Source: Cupriavidus sp. MP-37
Lineage (GTDB): Bacteria; Pseudomonadota; Gammaproteobacteria; Burkholderiales; Burkholderiaceae
Assembly: GCF_020618415.1 (NCBI RefSeq)
Contig: NZ_CP085344.1
Location: 2,689,001-2,753,000 of the forward strand
Direction: 5' to 3'
Length of the DNA: 64,000 nucleotides
This document shows positions 18,625 through 27,731 of this stretch, one piece after another. Each line of letters opens with the position of its first letter. Within the stretch, counting starts at the first letter, position 1. A program made the position numbers and the translations under genes. The notes beneath the pieces are model-generated. The model was not told where the DNA came from. It searched no databases and was given only the letters and a program-made list of their open reading frames with translations.

Positions 18625-19920
18625 ATGCCCCGTACTGCCCTTTTCCCGCGGCGACGCCTGGCCCCGGCCAGCCGTGCCGTCGCCCCGCTCTGCCTGTCGC
18701 TGATGCTGGCCTGGCCGCTGGCCGGCCATGCCGGCGTGGCGCTGCTGCAGCCGCCGCGCGTGATCGACGCCAACCAGCCGCTGACCCTGACCCTGGTGGT
18801 GTCGGCCGACAACACCACACGCCGCTACCGTATTCCCGACACGCTCGAAGTGACCGCCTCCGGCGACCTGCAGGCGCCGGTACGGCTGGTGCTGTGGCGC
18901 GAAGTCTCGGGCCCGGCCGTGGTCAACCTGCGCCGCGGCGAGCATCGCGCCATCCGCTACACGGTGGCGCTGCCGCCGGTGCTGCGCGGCCAGGTGCGGC
19001 TGGATGCCACCGGCATCGACGCCGCGCCGGTGCTGGTCACGCTGAACCGGCTGCCGCAGCCGGGCGAGGCGGCCACGTCGACGCCGCCGGTGGCCAGCCA
19101 GGCGCCGGCCACAGTGGACAGCCCTGAATCCGCCGACAGCGCGCCCGTCCCGGTGACGGGCATCACCACGGCCGAGGCCGCGGCGCCCGCCCCGGCCGAC
19201 CTGCGCGACAGCGCCCGGCTGTCGTTCCACGACCCGATGTATTTCATGGGCGGCGCGAACGGGGGCGCCAACGCCAAGTTCCAGTTCAGCTTCAAGTACC
19301 GCATCTTCGAGGGCGAGGACCCTGCCTCGAAGCGCCTGTTCGACAACCTCTATTTCAGCTACACCCAGTTCTCGCTGTGGGACTTGAACGACGACTCGGC
19401 ACCGTTCCGCGACACCAACTACCGCCCCAGCCTGTTCTACTACCTGTCGGATACCGGCGTGCGCAACAACGTGATCAGCCGGCTGTCGCTGGCCACCGGC
19501 CTGGAGCATGAATCCAACGGCCGCGACGGCACGCAATCACGCAGCATCAATACGGTGTTCGTCAAGCCGACCTTCTATTTCGGCGACCAGAACGACTGGC
19601 ACTGGCGTGTCGCGCCCAAGCTCTACGCCTACGTGGAAAAGGCCGATAACCCGGACATCGCCCACTACCGCGGCTTCATGGACCTGGGCATCGCCTACGG
19701 CCGTCCGGACTCATGGGAGTTCTCGGCGACGCTGCGCAAGGGCACGCGCAAGTGGTACGGCAGCGTCGACGCGCAGCTGACCTACCCGATGGCGCGGCTG
19801 ATCCCCGGCACGGCCGGCTATTTGATGGCGGGATATTTCGTCGGCTATGGCGAGAGCCTGCTCGACTACAACCACAAGCTGCCGTGGCAGTTCCGCATCG
19901 GCTACGCGCTGACGCGCTGA
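18625..19920 (+). CDS. pldA: Outer-membrane phospholipase A (OMPLA-type)
   Basis: Outer-membrane enzyme hydrolysing acyl chains of phospholipids, usually activated by calcium-dependent dimerisation. The N-terminal signal peptide ends near LAWPLAGHA. An extra domain of about 190 residues with a Pro/Ala linker precedes the barrel. The barrel holds repeated amphipathic beta-strands and the catalytic His-x-Ser motif in LEHESNGRDG (about H295, S297). It ends in YALTR rather than a C-terminal Phe. An earlier ATG at 18589 gives a poorer signal sequence, so 18625 was chosen. It is convergent with the thioredoxin-like gene, 13 bp away. Confidence 0.88.
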   Translation: MPRTALFPRRRLAPASRAVAPLCLSLMLAWPLAGHAGVALLQPPRVIDANQPLTLTLVVSADNTTRRYRIPDTLEVTASGDLQAPVRLVLWREVSGPAVVNLRRGEHRAIRYTVALPPVLRGQVRLDATGIDAAPVLVTLNRLPQPGEAATSTPPVASQAPATVDSPESADSAPVPVTGITTAEAAAPAPADLRDSARLSFHDPMYFMGGANGGANAKFQFSFKYRIFEGEDPASKRLFDNLYFSYTQFSLWDLNDDSAPFRDTNYRPSLFYYLSDTGVRNNVISRLSLATGLEHESNGRDGTQSRSINTVFVKPTFYFGDQNDWHWRVAPKLYAYVEKADNPDIAHYRGFMDLGIAYGRPDSWEFSATLRKGTRKWYGSVDAQLTYPMARLIPGTAGYLMAGYFVGYGESLLDYNHKLPWQFRIGYALTR

Positions 19921-19933
19921 AGCCGGTTCTGCG

Positions 19934-20365
19934 CTAGCCGGCCAGCGGCTTGCCGCTGGCCTTCAGGCGGGCATTGGCCACGGCCGCGGCAAACTGCCCG
20001 TGGCCGTGCCAGCCGGTGGCCCGGCCCAGCTTCTTGCCGTTCTGGAAGAACATGAATACCGGGATGCCGTGCAGGCCGAAGCGCCGCCCCAGCTCCGGGT
20101 GCGCATAGACGTTGGCGTGCAGCCAGTGCAGTTCCAGCGCGCGCACCGGCCCGGGATTGGCCAGCATGGCCTTCTTCGCCATTTCGCAGTTGAAGCAGTC
20201 CACGCCCCAGAAGAACACGCACACCAGCGCGTCGCCGGCGGCGGCGATGGCGCCGTCGATGGTGGCATCGTCGACCTCGCGCATGGCGAAGGCGTCAAAG
20301 GCGCGGTGGTCCAGATGCGGGGCCGCGGACGGGTCCGGCGCGCCGGCTTGCGGTTCGGTGCTCAT
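19934..20365 (-). CDS. Thioredoxin-like protein
   Basis: A 143-residue protein with a thioredoxin fold: the CxxC active site is in WGVDCFNCEMAKKAM (around residue 57-60), and the cis-Pro motif is HGIPVFMFFQNGKKL. The CFNC spacer differs from the CGPC of classical thioredoxin, and an N-terminal extension of ~25 residues precedes the fold. No signal peptide is seen, so it is cytoplasmic. It lies 114 bp downstream of grpE on the same strand, with a hairpin between, and may be partly co-expressed in stress conditions. Confidence 0.87.
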   Translation of the reverse strand: MSTEPQAGAPDPSAAPHLDHRAFDAFAMREVDDATIDGAIAAAGDALVCVFFWGVDCFNCEMAKKAMLANPGPVRALELHWLHANVYAHPELGRRFGLHGIPVFMFFQNGKKLGRATGWHGHGQFAAAVANARLKASGKPLAG

Positions 20366-20400
20366 GCTTCGCTCCTGATGCGGTTCGCTGCCAATGACGA

Positions 20401-20427
20401 ACGCCCGGGCCGGCAGGCACCGGGCGT
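20401..20427 (-). terminator. Hairpin between grpE and the thioredoxin-like gene
   Basis: Inverted repeat ACGCCCGG (20401-20408) / CCGGGCGT (20420-20427) with an 11-base loop. No T-run follows on the minus strand, so it may be a weak or Rho-assisted terminator, or an mRNA-stabilising stem. Confidence 0.4.
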
Positions 20428-20479
20428 CGTGGCGCGACGGGCGACGGGCGCCGCCCGTCCGCGTGCCAGCGGCGACGGC

Positions 20480-21055
20480 TTACTTCGGCGCCGCCACCGT
20501 GACCAGCGCCGGGCGCAGCACGCGGTCGGCAATGGTGTAGCCGCGCTGGAGCACGGTCACCACGGTGTTGGGCTCCTGCTCCGCCGGCACCATCGAGATG
20601 GCCTGGTGGCGGTGCGGGTCGAACTTCTCGCCCACCGGGTTGAGTTCGACGATCTTGCCGCGCTCGAAGGCCGCGGCCAGCTGGCGCGCGGTCAGTTCCA
20701 CGCCTTCGCGCAGCTTGGCGATATCGCCGGAGCCGTCGGCCAGTGCGGCCTGCAGGCTGTCCATGACCGGCAGCAGGTTGTCGGCAAAGTTCTCGATGGC
20801 GAACTTGTGCGCCTTGGCGACATCTTCCTGGGCCCGGCGGCGGATGTTCTCGCCTTCGGCAACGGCGCGCATGTACAGGTCGTAATGCTCGCTGGCCTTG
20901 GCTTCCAGCGCGGCCAGCTGGGCCGCCACGTCGTCCACGGCGGTCGCCGCGGTTTCCGGCGCGCCGGTCTCCGGGCTGGCGTTGGCTGCACTGGCCGCCG
21001 CATCGCCCGCAGGCGTCGCAGTCTGGTTGGATGGCGTCTGCTTCTGGTCTTCCAT
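20480..21055 (-). CDS. grpE: GrpE, nucleotide exchange factor of DnaK
   Basis: Cochaperone that releases ADP from DnaK. The 191-residue protein has an acidic, Ala-rich N-terminus. A long helix follows ([58 protein letters not shown]), then the beta-domain with the family signature around [44 protein letters not shown]. The start MEDQKQTP leaves a normal family length. dnaK is not adjacent here. A weak sigma-32-like motif lies upstream; I saw no CIRCE element despite hrcA being in the same region. Confidence 0.96.
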   Translation of the reverse strand: MEDQKQTPSNQTATPAGDAAASAANASPETGAPETAATAVDDVAAQLAALEAKASEHYDLYMRAVAEGENIRRRAQEDVAKAHKFAIENFADNLLPVMDSLQAALADGSGDIAKLREGVELTARQLAAAFERGKIVELNPVGEKFDPHRHQAISMVPAEQEPNTVVTVLQRGYTIADRVLRPALVTVAAPK

Positions 21056-21131
21056 GTCGATCCGTATCAATGCAGTGTCGCGGCCCGCCGTGGGCTGGCC
21101 GCGGGTGGTAAATCGGCGTGTGTCCGATGCA

Positions 21132-21158
21132 GGTGGTGGCAGCTCGCCGCTTTTCAAG
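21132..21158 (-). promoter_or_regulatory. Candidate heat-shock (sigma-32-like) promoter of grpE
   Basis: On the minus strand CTTGAA (21153-21158) is followed after 13 bp by CCACCACC (21132-21139), about 80 bp upstream of the grpE start. The -35 is a perfect CTTGAA and the spacing is right, but the -10 matches the CCCCAT-type element only partly. Confidence 0.35.
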
Positions 21159-21242
21159 AGTGGCGCCGGCGCGACGCGGAAACACACGGTTACAAAGCCT
21201 GGCCTGCCGAAATCGACGCCTTATTGCTTTGCGTCATCGCGC

Positions 21243-21261
21243 TCACTAAGATTCTTAGTAA
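21243..21261. promoter_or_regulatory. Palindrome between grpE and the small membrane protein gene
   Basis: Perfect 15-bp palindrome ACTAAGA-T-TCTTAGT (21245-21259), extendable with one mismatch. It sits in an AT-richer patch of the divergent region, about 70 bp before the 57-residue ORF. It could be an operator for either gene; no known factor was recognised. Confidence 0.4.
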
Positions 21262-21328
21262 GAAAAATGACAAAAATGTCGAGGGCCAGGGGATGGTTCA
21301 TTATTGTGCCGCTTCCGAAAGGTTGGCC

Positions 21329-21502
21329 ATGCATAAGCTGCCAGTCGTGACGCTGTGCGTCGTGGCCGCATTGGCGGTCATGACCGTCTTTATCTGCCTG
21401 TCCGGCGCCTTCACCCCGCGCGATACCGAGTATGGCAGCGGCAAGGCGGTGTTCAAGCACTACATCGTCCCCTTCGTCAGCCAGGAAGGCTCGCAGGAAT
21501 AA
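21329..21502 (+). CDS. Small single-span membrane protein, 57 aa
   Basis: Starts MHKLPVVTLCVVAALAVMTV: one membrane helix (about 5-27) with a short cytoplasmic N-terminus. A polar tail follows (TPRDTEYGSGKAVFKHYIVPFVSQEGSQE). A GAAAGG Shine-Dalgarno-like sequence lies 7-8 bases before the ATG. An in-frame ATG at 21294 is possible but has no better site. It is divergent from grpE and convergent with hslR. The family was not recognised; a small inner-membrane protein of unknown function. Confidence 0.6.
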   Translation: MHKLPVVTLCVVAALAVMTVFICLSGAFTPRDTEYGSGKAVFKHYIVPFVSQEGSQE

Positions 21503-21573
21503 GCCCGGCTGGCCCGCTCATCTTGCTGTCCATGGCGCGGCGGCACCGGCAACGGTGCCGCCGCGCTGCCATG

Positions 21574-21969
21574 TCAGCCCTTGAAGTCGTCGATGCGGCG
21601 GCGGTCGCGCTTGGTCGGGCGCCCCTGGAGCTGGGCGGATGGCTCGGGCTGCAGGCGCCGGCGCTCGGCCTCGGCGGCGCGGCGCGACTGGCTCTCGGCA
21701 CTTTCCTGGTACAGCGTCTGCGCCACCGGCGCCGGCCCGCGCGCCGCGGCGATGCCCTTCACTTCCAGCTCCCAGCGCTGCTGGTGTGCCTCCAGCGCAA
21801 CCTTGTCTCCGGGCTTGACCTCGCGCGAGTTCTTGCACAGCTGGCCGTTGACCGTGACCTTGCCGCGCTCGACCGCTTCGGCCGCGAGCGAGCGCGTCTT
21901 GAAGAAACGCGCGCACCACAGCCATTTGTCGATGCGCTGGCGCGCATCCGCGTCGAAATCCACGTTCAT
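21574..21969 (-). CDS. hslR: S4-domain ribosome-associated heat-shock protein Hsp15
   Basis: RNA-binding protein that in E. coli rescues blocked 50S subunits carrying nascent chains. The S4 domain fills the first ~60 residues: [47 protein letters not shown] basic, Arg-rich tail follows ([15 protein letters not shown]...[15 protein letters not shown]), as usual for the family. At 131 residues the length is normal. It overlaps the upstream hemH gene by four bases, so the two are translationally coupled. Confidence 0.93.
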   Translation of the reverse strand: MNVDFDADARQRIDKWLWCARFFKTRSLAAEAVERGKVTVNGQLCKNSREVKPGDKVALEAHQQRWELEVKGIAAARGPAPVAQTLYQESAESQSRRAAEAERRRLQPEPSAQLQGRPTKRDRRRIDDFKG

Positions 21970-23081
21970 GCCGCCGCTCCCCGCGCCTGCGCACGCGTGC
22001 GCCGCGCCTCCAGTTCATGCGGATGCGGCGTGGCGAGCGGCCAGCCCTGCAGGTGCTGCAGCGCGATCTCCGCCATCGCCGCGACCCACGGCGCGGCATC
22101 GTTCATGCACGGAATGAAATGGAAGTCCTTGCCGCCCGCGACCTTGAACTCAGTCTGGCCTTCCATGGCGATTTCTTCCAGCGTTTCAATGCAGTCCGCC
22201 GGGAAGCCCGGGCAGAACACGTCCACGCGCCCGGCGCCAACCTTGCCCAGCTCGGCCAGCGTCGGCGCCGTATAGGGCTGCAGCCACTCGGCCTTGCCGA
22301 AGCGCGACTGGAACGTCACCTGGTACTGCCCCGGCTGCAGGCCGAGCGCCTCGCCCAGCAGGCGCCCGGTCTTCAGGCACTCGCAGTGGTAGGGATCGCC
22401 CAGTTCCAGCGTGCGCCGCGGCACGCCGTGGAACGACAGGATCAGCTTGTCGCCCTGGCCGAAATCCGGCATGCCGTGCCGGCTCCAGTAGGCGCCGACC
22501 TGCTGCTGCAGCGCCGAGATATACGCGGGATGGTCATGGAAATGCTTGACCAGCCGCAGCTCCGGCTGGTTGCGCCACTGGCCCAGCACGCGGAACACCT
22601 CATCGAAGGCGGTGGCGGTGGTGGTGCCCGAGTATTGCGGATACATCGGCAGCACCAGCACCTGCTCGCAGCCCTGGCGGCGCAGCGCTTCCATCACCGA
22701 GGCGATCGAGGGGTTGCCGTAGCGCATCGCGCACGCCACCGTCACGTCGTGGCCGTTCTGGTGCAGCAGCCGCTGCAGCGCGTGCGCCTGGCGCTCGCTG
22801 TAGACCAGCAGCGGCGAGCCCGTCATATGGGCCTCGCGCAGCCAGATCGATTCGTACTTGAGCGCCGACGCGCGCGAGCGCAGCGGCAGGATCACGCCAT
22901 ACAGCAGCGGCAGCCACGCCGCGCGCGGGATTTCGACCACGCGCGGGTCGGACAGGAACTGCTTCAGGTAGCGCCCCACCGCCTTGGGCGTGGGGGCATC
23001 GGGCGTGCCCAGGTTGACCAGCAGGATCGCCGTGCGCGGCGCCTGGCCGTGCTGGTAGGCCGGTTCGGGAGAAAACGTCAT
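21966..23081 (-). CDS. hemH: Ferrochelatase
   Basis: Inserts ferrous iron into protoporphyrin IX in the last step of haem synthesis. The 371-residue protein has the N-terminal [28 protein letters not shown], the active-site His in [21 protein letters not shown], and the distal [10 protein letters not shown] acidic face. A Cys-containing [15 protein letters not shown] stretch lies in the C-terminal part. The start at [12 protein letters not shown] gives the usual beta-proteobacterial length. It lies 106 bp downstream of hrcA on the same strand and precedes hslR. Confidence 0.96.
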   Translation of the reverse strand: MTFSPEPAYQHGQAPRTAILLVNLGTPDAPTPKAVGRYLKQFLSDPRVVEIPRAAWLPLLYGVILPLRSRASALKYESIWLREAHMTGSPLLVYSERQAHALQRLLHQNGHDVTVACAMRYGNPSIASVMEALRRQGCEQVLVLPMYPQYSGTTTATAFDEVFRVLGQWRNQPELRLVKHFHDHPAYISALQQQVGAYWSRHGMPDFGQGDKLILSFHGVPRRTLELGDPYHCECLKTGRLLGEALGLQPGQYQVTFQSRFGKAEWLQPYTAPTLAELGKVGAGRVDVFCPGFPADCIETLEEIAMEGQTEFKVAGGKDFHFIPCMNDAAPWVAAMAEIALQHLQGWPLATPHPHELEARRTRAQARGAAA

Positions 23082-23187
23082 GTCGCTTCCGGATTGGCGC
23101 GATGCCGGGATGGGGCGGGCGCGGCGCACCGGCGCCGGGCCCGCGCGGCGGGAATGGAGCCGCCGGCCGGACCGGGACGCCGGACCA

Positions 23188-24222
23188 CTAGTTCTGGCTC
23201 AGCGCGCTCGACAGCAGCCGCGCGGTGATGTCGACGATCGGGATCACGCGCTCGTAGGCCATGCGCGTGGGGCCGATCACGCCCAGCGTGCCGACGATCT
23301 GCCCGTCGACCTCGTACGGCGCGGTGATGACCGCCATGTCTTCGATCGGCACCAGCCGGCTTTCGCCGCCGATAAAGATCTGCACGCCCTGCGCATGGCT
23401 GGACACGTCCAGCAGCTGCAGCAGGCTGGTCTTGTGCTCGAACACGTCGAACAGGCGCCGCAGCTTGTCCATGCTCGAGGCTAGGTCGTCGACTTCGAGC
23501 AGCTTGCGCTCGCCGCTGATATAGACGTGGTCGTCGTCCTCGTCCTCGGCGGTGCTGCCGGCCTCGACCGCGGCCTGCATCAACTGCGACATGTCGCGGC
23601 GCAGGTCCTGCAGCTCCAGCCGCAGGTGGTTGCGCACGGTGTCGAAGCTCATGCCGGCATAGTGTGAGTTGAAGAAATTGGCCGCCTCGATCAGCTGGGC
23701 CGGCGTGTAAGGGAGTTCGGTCTGGATGATGCGGTTCTGCACGTCGCCCTCGGGGCTGACGATGATCAGCAGGATGCGCTTGTCCGACAGCCGCATGAAC
23801 TCGATCTGCCGGAACGCCTGCGCGCGGCGCGGCGTCATCACCACGCCGGCAAAGTGCGACAGGTTGGACAGCGTGCGCGCGGCCGCGGTGATCATGCGCT
23901 GCGGCCCCAGCTGCTGGCCGCCCAGCTGGTCCTGGATCTGCCCGGTCAGCTCGGCCAGGTCGGCGTTGCGCTCGAGCGGCTTGGCCGTCAGCATCGAGTC
24001 GACGAACAGCCGGTAGCCGCGCGGCGTCGGGATCCGGCCGGCCGACGTGTGCGGGCTGGAGATAAAACCCATTTCCTCGAGATCGGACATCACATTGCGG
24101 ATCGTCGCCGGCGACAGGTCCAGCCCCGAGTACTTCGACAGGGTGCGGGAGCCGACCGGCTGGCCTTCGGCAATGTAGCGCTCGATCAGGGTCTTGAGCA
24201 GCGTTTTGGAGCGTTCATCCAT
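23188..24222 (-). CDS. hrcA: Heat-inducible transcription repressor HrcA
   Basis: Repressor of class I heat-shock genes that binds CIRCE elements. The 344-residue protein opens with the winged-helix [75 protein letters not shown]. It continues with the GAF-like and inserted-dimerisation parts, ending [22 protein letters not shown]. No CIRCE palindrome was found in the window, so its targets are probably groESL elsewhere. It is divergent from nadK across 102 bp. Confidence 0.96.
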   Translation of the reverse strand: MDERSKTLLKTLIERYIAEGQPVGSRTLSKYSGLDLSPATIRNVMSDLEEMGFISSPHTSAGRIPTPRGYRLFVDSMLTAKPLERNADLAELTGQIQDQLGGQQLGPQRMITAAARTLSNLSHFAGVVMTPRRAQAFRQIEFMRLSDKRILLIIVSPEGDVQNRIIQTELPYTPAQLIEAANFFNSHYAGMSFDTVRNHLRLELQDLRRDMSQLMQAAVEAGSTAEDEDDDHVYISGERKLLEVDDLASSMDKLRRLFDVFEHKTSLLQLLDVSSHAQGVQIFIGGESRLVPIEDMAVITAPYEVDGQIVGTLGVIGPTRMAYERVIPIVDITARLLSSALSQN

Positions 24223-24324
24223 GATGCCCCGATTTTACGCAAGTTTTGGACCTTCTGGCGGCCCGGCCGGATGGGCCGCCGGCGCCTGCTGACAACCGTC
24301 GCGGCGGTATGGTCTAATCCCGGC

Positions 24325-25242
24325 ATGTCCGCCCCAGCCAAAGCCAGCGCCGTGCGCACTCCGTTCAAGACCGTCGCCCTGGTGGGCCGGTACTCCACCG
24401 CCGGCATCGAAGGGCCGCTGGAAGAGATCGCCTCCTACATCCTGCGCAACGGCCAGGATGTGGTGTTCGAGCGCGAGACCGCGCTGGCCACCGGGCTGAC
24501 CGCCTACCCCGCCCTGTCCGCCGAGGAGATCGGCACGCAGGCCGACGTGGCGGTGGTGCTAGGCGGCGACGGCACGCTGCTGGGCCTCGCGCGCCAGCTT
24601 GCCGGCTATGACGTGCCGCTGATCGGCGTGAACCATGGGCGGCTCGGTTTCATGACCGATATTGCGCTGGAGGATGCGCACACCGTGCTGCCCGACATGC
24701 TCGACGGCCGCTACGAGTCCGAAACCCGGCTGCTGCTGGCCTCGCGCGTGGTGCGCGACGACATGGACATCTTCTCCGCGCTGGCGCTGAACGATGTGGT
24801 GGTGAACCGCTCCGGCATTTCCGGCATGGTCGAGCTGGCGGTTTCGGTCGACGGCCACTTCATGTACAACCAGCGTTCCGACGGCCTGATCGTGTCGACC
24901 GCCACCGGCTCGACCGCCTACGCGCTGTCGGCCGGAGGGCCGATCCTGCATCCCACGCTGTCGGGCGTGGTGCTGGTGCCGATCGCCCCGCACGCGCTGT
25001 CCAACCGGCCGATCGTGCTGCCGCACGACGCCGAGGTCACCATCGAGGTGGCCAGCGCGCGCGACGCCAGCGTCAACTTCGACATGCAGTCGCTGACCTC
25101 GCTGCTGCCGGGCGACCGCATCGTGGTGCGGCGCTCGCAGAAGACCATCAACCTGCTGCACCCGGTGGGCTACAACTACTACGCCACGCTGCGCAAGAAG
25201 CTGCACTGGCACGAATACCCGTCCGAAGACAACCGCCTCTGA
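24325..25242 (+). CDS. nadK: NAD kinase
   Basis: ATP-dependent NAD kinase producing NADP. The 305-residue protein carries the GGDGT motif ([11 protein letters not shown], about 80-84), the substrate-contact [23 protein letters not shown], and the glycine-rich [17 protein letters not shown]. Its start follows a short TCTAATCCCGGC leader, and the first ~15 residues are unconserved. It is divergent from hrcA and only 65 bp upstream of recN in the same direction, the common nadK-recN pairing of proteobacteria. Confidence 0.96.
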   Translation: MSAPAKASAVRTPFKTVALVGRYSTAGIEGPLEEIASYILRNGQDVVFERETALATGLTAYPALSAEEIGTQADVAVVLGGDGTLLGLARQLAGYDVPLIGVNHGRLGFMTDIALEDAHTVLPDMLDGRYESETRLLLASRVVRDDMDIFSALALNDVVVNRSGISGMVELAVSVDGHFMYNQRSDGLIVSTATGSTAYALSAGGPILHPTLSGVVLVPIAPHALSNRPIVLPHDAEVTIEVASARDASVNFDMQSLTSLLPGDRIVVRRSQKTINLLHPVGYNYYATLRKKLHWHEYPSEDNRL

Positions 25243-25307
25243 GCGCCATCCAGCCGCCCCTCAGCCCGAGCCGACCGTTCATCGGACCGACCATCCTTCC
25301 CGCCACG

Positions 25308-27059
25308 ATGCTGCGCAGCCTGTCCATCCGTGATTTCGTCATCGTCGACACCCTCGACCTCGACTTCGCCTCCGGCTTTACCGTGTTCACCGGCGAGACC
25401 GGCGCCGGCAAGTCGATACTGATCGACGCCCTGGCACTGGTGCTGGGCGAACGCGCCGATGCCGGCGTGGTGCGCGAAGGCGCGCCGCGCGCCAGCGTCA
25501 GCGCCACCTTCTCGACCCATGCCGCGCTCGATGCCTGGCTGGCCGAGCGCGAACTGAACAGCGAAGACGACGGCGGCGTGCCGACCGTGCTGCTGCGCCG
25601 TACCGTCGATGCCGGCGGCCGCAGCAAGGCCTTTATCAACGGCGCCGCCGCCACCCTGGCACAGCTGCGCGAAGTCGGTGACCAGCTGGTCGACATCCAT
25701 GGCCAGCATGCGCACCAGCAACTGCTGCGCCCGGACGCGCAGCGGCTGCTGTTCGACGCCCACGCCGGGCTGACGCAGCAGGCCGCCGCGGTGGCCGAGG
25801 CCTGGCGCGCCTGGCGTGCCTGCGTGCGCCAGCGCGAAGCGGTCGAGCACCAGTCGCGCGAGATGCAGCTCGAGCGCGAGCGGCTCGAATGGCAAGTTGG
25901 GGAGCTGGACAAGCTCAACCCGCAGCCGGGCGAATGGGACGAGATCCAGTCCGAATACAACCGGCTCTCGCACGCCGCCGGCCTGATCGACGGCAGCCGC
26001 GCCGCGCTCGATGCGCTGTCCGAGGCCGACGGTTCGGTGCTGTCGGCGCTCAACGGCATCGTCCACCGGCTGCAGCAGCTGGCCGATGTCGATCCCGCGC
26101 TGCGCGACGTGCTGGCCGCGCTCGAGCCGGCGCAGCTGCAGGCCGAGGAAGCCGCGCACTCGCTGACGCGCTATGTCGACCGGCTCGAGCTCGACCCCGA
26201 GCGGCTGCAGGTGGTGGAAGAGCGCATGCAGGCGCTGCACGCCACCGCGCGCAAGTACCGCCTGCCGCCCGAGCAGTTGCCCGACGAGCTGATCGCGCGC
26301 CGCCAGCAGCTCGACGACCTGCAGGCCGCGCAGGACCTGAACAAGGTGATGGCGCGCGAGGCCGCGGCCAAGGCCGCCTACCTGACGCTGGCGCAGCACC
26401 TCAGCCAGGCCCGCAAGCAAGCGGCGCAGGCGCTGTCCGGCGCGGTCACCGACGCCATGCAGGGCCTGTCGATGGCGGGCGGCAGCTTTGTCGCCGCGCT
26501 CAATGCGCTCGACGAAGGCCAGAGCTACGGCCTCGAGCAGGTCGAGTTCCTGGTGGCGGGCCACGCCGGCGTCAGCGCGCGGCCGCTGGCCCGGGTGGCC
26601 TCCGGCGGCGAACTCGCGCGCATCAGCCTGGCGATCTCGGTGATCACCAGCGAAGCCTCGCCCACGCCCACGCTGATCTTCGACGAAGTCGACACCGGCA
26701 TCGGCGGCGCGGTGGCCGAAGTGGTCGGCCGGCGCCTGCAGGAACTGGGCCGCGCGCGCCAGGTGCTGTGCGTGACCCACCTGCCGCAGGTAGCGGCGCA
26801 GGCCGGCACCCACCTGCTGGTGAGCAAGGAAACCACCGCCGAAGCCGAGGCATCGGTCACGCGTTCGCGCATCCGCGTGCTCGACCCTGCCGGGCGCGTG
26901 GTCGAGACCGCGCGCATGCTGGGCGGCGCCACCGTCACCAACACCACGCTGCAACATGCGCAGGAGATGCTGGCGCAGGGCATGGCCGACAGCGGCGCCG
27001 GCCAGCCCGCGCGCGCGGGCAAGGACGGCAAGCGCGCCCGCCGCGCCGCCGCCGGCTAA
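25308..27059 (+). CDS. recN: DNA repair protein RecN
   Basis: SMC-like ATPase for double-strand break repair. At 583 residues it has Walker A GETGAGKS (29-36), two coiled-coil arms (about 170-230 and 280-380), the ABC signature ASGGELARISLA, and Walker B TLIFDEVDTGIGG with the following D-loop and H-loop (VLCVTHLPQVAAQA). The C-terminus ends in a basic Ala/Gly tail. I saw no SOS box in the 65-bp gap after nadK, so it is probably read through from nadK rather than LexA controlled in the usual way. Confidence 0.97.
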   Translation: MLRSLSIRDFVIVDTLDLDFASGFTVFTGETGAGKSILIDALALVLGERADAGVVREGAPRASVSATFSTHAALDAWLAERELNSEDDGGVPTVLLRRTVDAGGRSKAFINGAAATLAQLREVGDQLVDIHGQHAHQQLLRPDAQRLLFDAHAGLTQQAAAVAEAWRAWRACVRQREAVEHQSREMQLERERLEWQVGELDKLNPQPGEWDEIQSEYNRLSHAAGLIDGSRAALDALSEADGSVLSALNGIVHRLQQLADVDPALRDVLAALEPAQLQAEEAAHSLTRYVDRLELDPERLQVVEERMQALHATARKYRLPPEQLPDELIARRQQLDDLQAAQDLNKVMAREAAAKAAYLTLAQHLSQARKQAAQALSGAVTDAMQGLSMAGGSFVAALNALDEGQSYGLEQVEFLVAGHAGVSARPLARVASGGELARISLAISVITSEASPTPTLIFDEVDTGIGGAVAEVVGRRLQELGRARQVLCVTHLPQVAAQAGTHLLVSKETTAEAEASVTRSRIRVLDPAGRVVETARMLGGATVTNTTLQHAQEMLAQGMADSGAGQPARAGKDGKRARRAAAG

Positions 27060-27135
27060 GGCTAAGGCTCGCGCCACTTGCGCGGCCGGCCTTGCGTGGC
27101 ATCGCGCCAATTTATCAATCGACAGGAGCTTCCCC

Positions 27136-27582
27136 ATGACCCGCCCAGCGCCGCCCACCGGCCACCGCCCGCGCGCCTCGCTGCGCGCGGTGCTGGCCAT
27201 TGCCACCGCCGCCTCGGCCGCCCTGCTGGCGCTGTCCGCCTGCCAGGCCCAGCCCAAGGCCTCGGCGCCGCCGCCGGGCAGCATCAGCGATGACCGTGCG
27301 CTCGGCGACATCATGGTCCGCTTCAAGCCGCCCGCGGTGGACCTGTCCGAAGACGCCGGCAAGCTGCTGGCCGAAATCAAGGGTCCGATCCGCTATGTGG
27401 TCAAGCGGCCGATGTCGGGCGGGGTCTGGCTGGTCACGGCGATCTCGCCGTCGGCCGACGCTACCCTCGACCAGGCCGTCGACACGCTGCGCGCCACGCC
27501 GCGCATCGAGACCGCCGAACCCGACCGGCTGCTCAAGCCCAGCCGCAATATTCCAACCAGCCGCGACATGCCACCGCGCTGA
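27136..27582 (+). CDS. Lipoprotein resembling a free subtilase propeptide
   Basis: A 148-residue protein with a good AGGAG site 9 bases before its ATG. A signal peptide ends in a lipobox LSAC, so Cys36 should be lipidated. The mature part reads DRALGDIMVRFKPPAV...RYVVKRPMSGGVWLVTAISPSADATLDQAVDTLRATPRIETAEPDRLLKPS. This has the same layout as the N-terminal prodomain of the subtilase downstream (HIIVRWRDG...LQLVQIPDS...AAARLRQDPRVADAVPDRWLRL), that is, an I9-like propeptide standing alone. It may act as an envelope chaperone or inhibitor of that protease. The assignment is an inference from pattern similarity. Confidence 0.75.
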   Translation: MTRPAPPTGHRPRASLRAVLAIATAASAALLALSACQAQPKASAPPPGSISDDRALGDIMVRFKPPAVDLSEDAGKLLAEIKGPIRYVVKRPMSGGVWLVTAISPSADATLDQAVDTLRATPRIETAEPDRLLKPSRNIPTSRDMPPR

Positions 27583-27731
27583 GGCTGGAAATCTGTACGG
27601 AATGCCGCACTAACGAACGGGGACAAGACCAAAAACCACCCTTGCACAACCCGGCTGGATCGTATTCGCTACATAACATGCCCGCGCGCCGGCCCGGCCC
27701 GAGCGCGCCACGCCCCAGGGAGGAGAAATCC

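Noticed and set aside
20366..21330. CIRCE element for HrcA near grpE
   Set aside because: No TTAGCACTC-N9-GAGTGCTAA-like repeat is visible; only a palindrome of different sequence and a weak sigma-32-like motif.
25243..25307. SOS (LexA) box before recN, and likewise before uvrB
   Set aside because: No CTGT-N8-ACAG symmetry was found in either upstream region.
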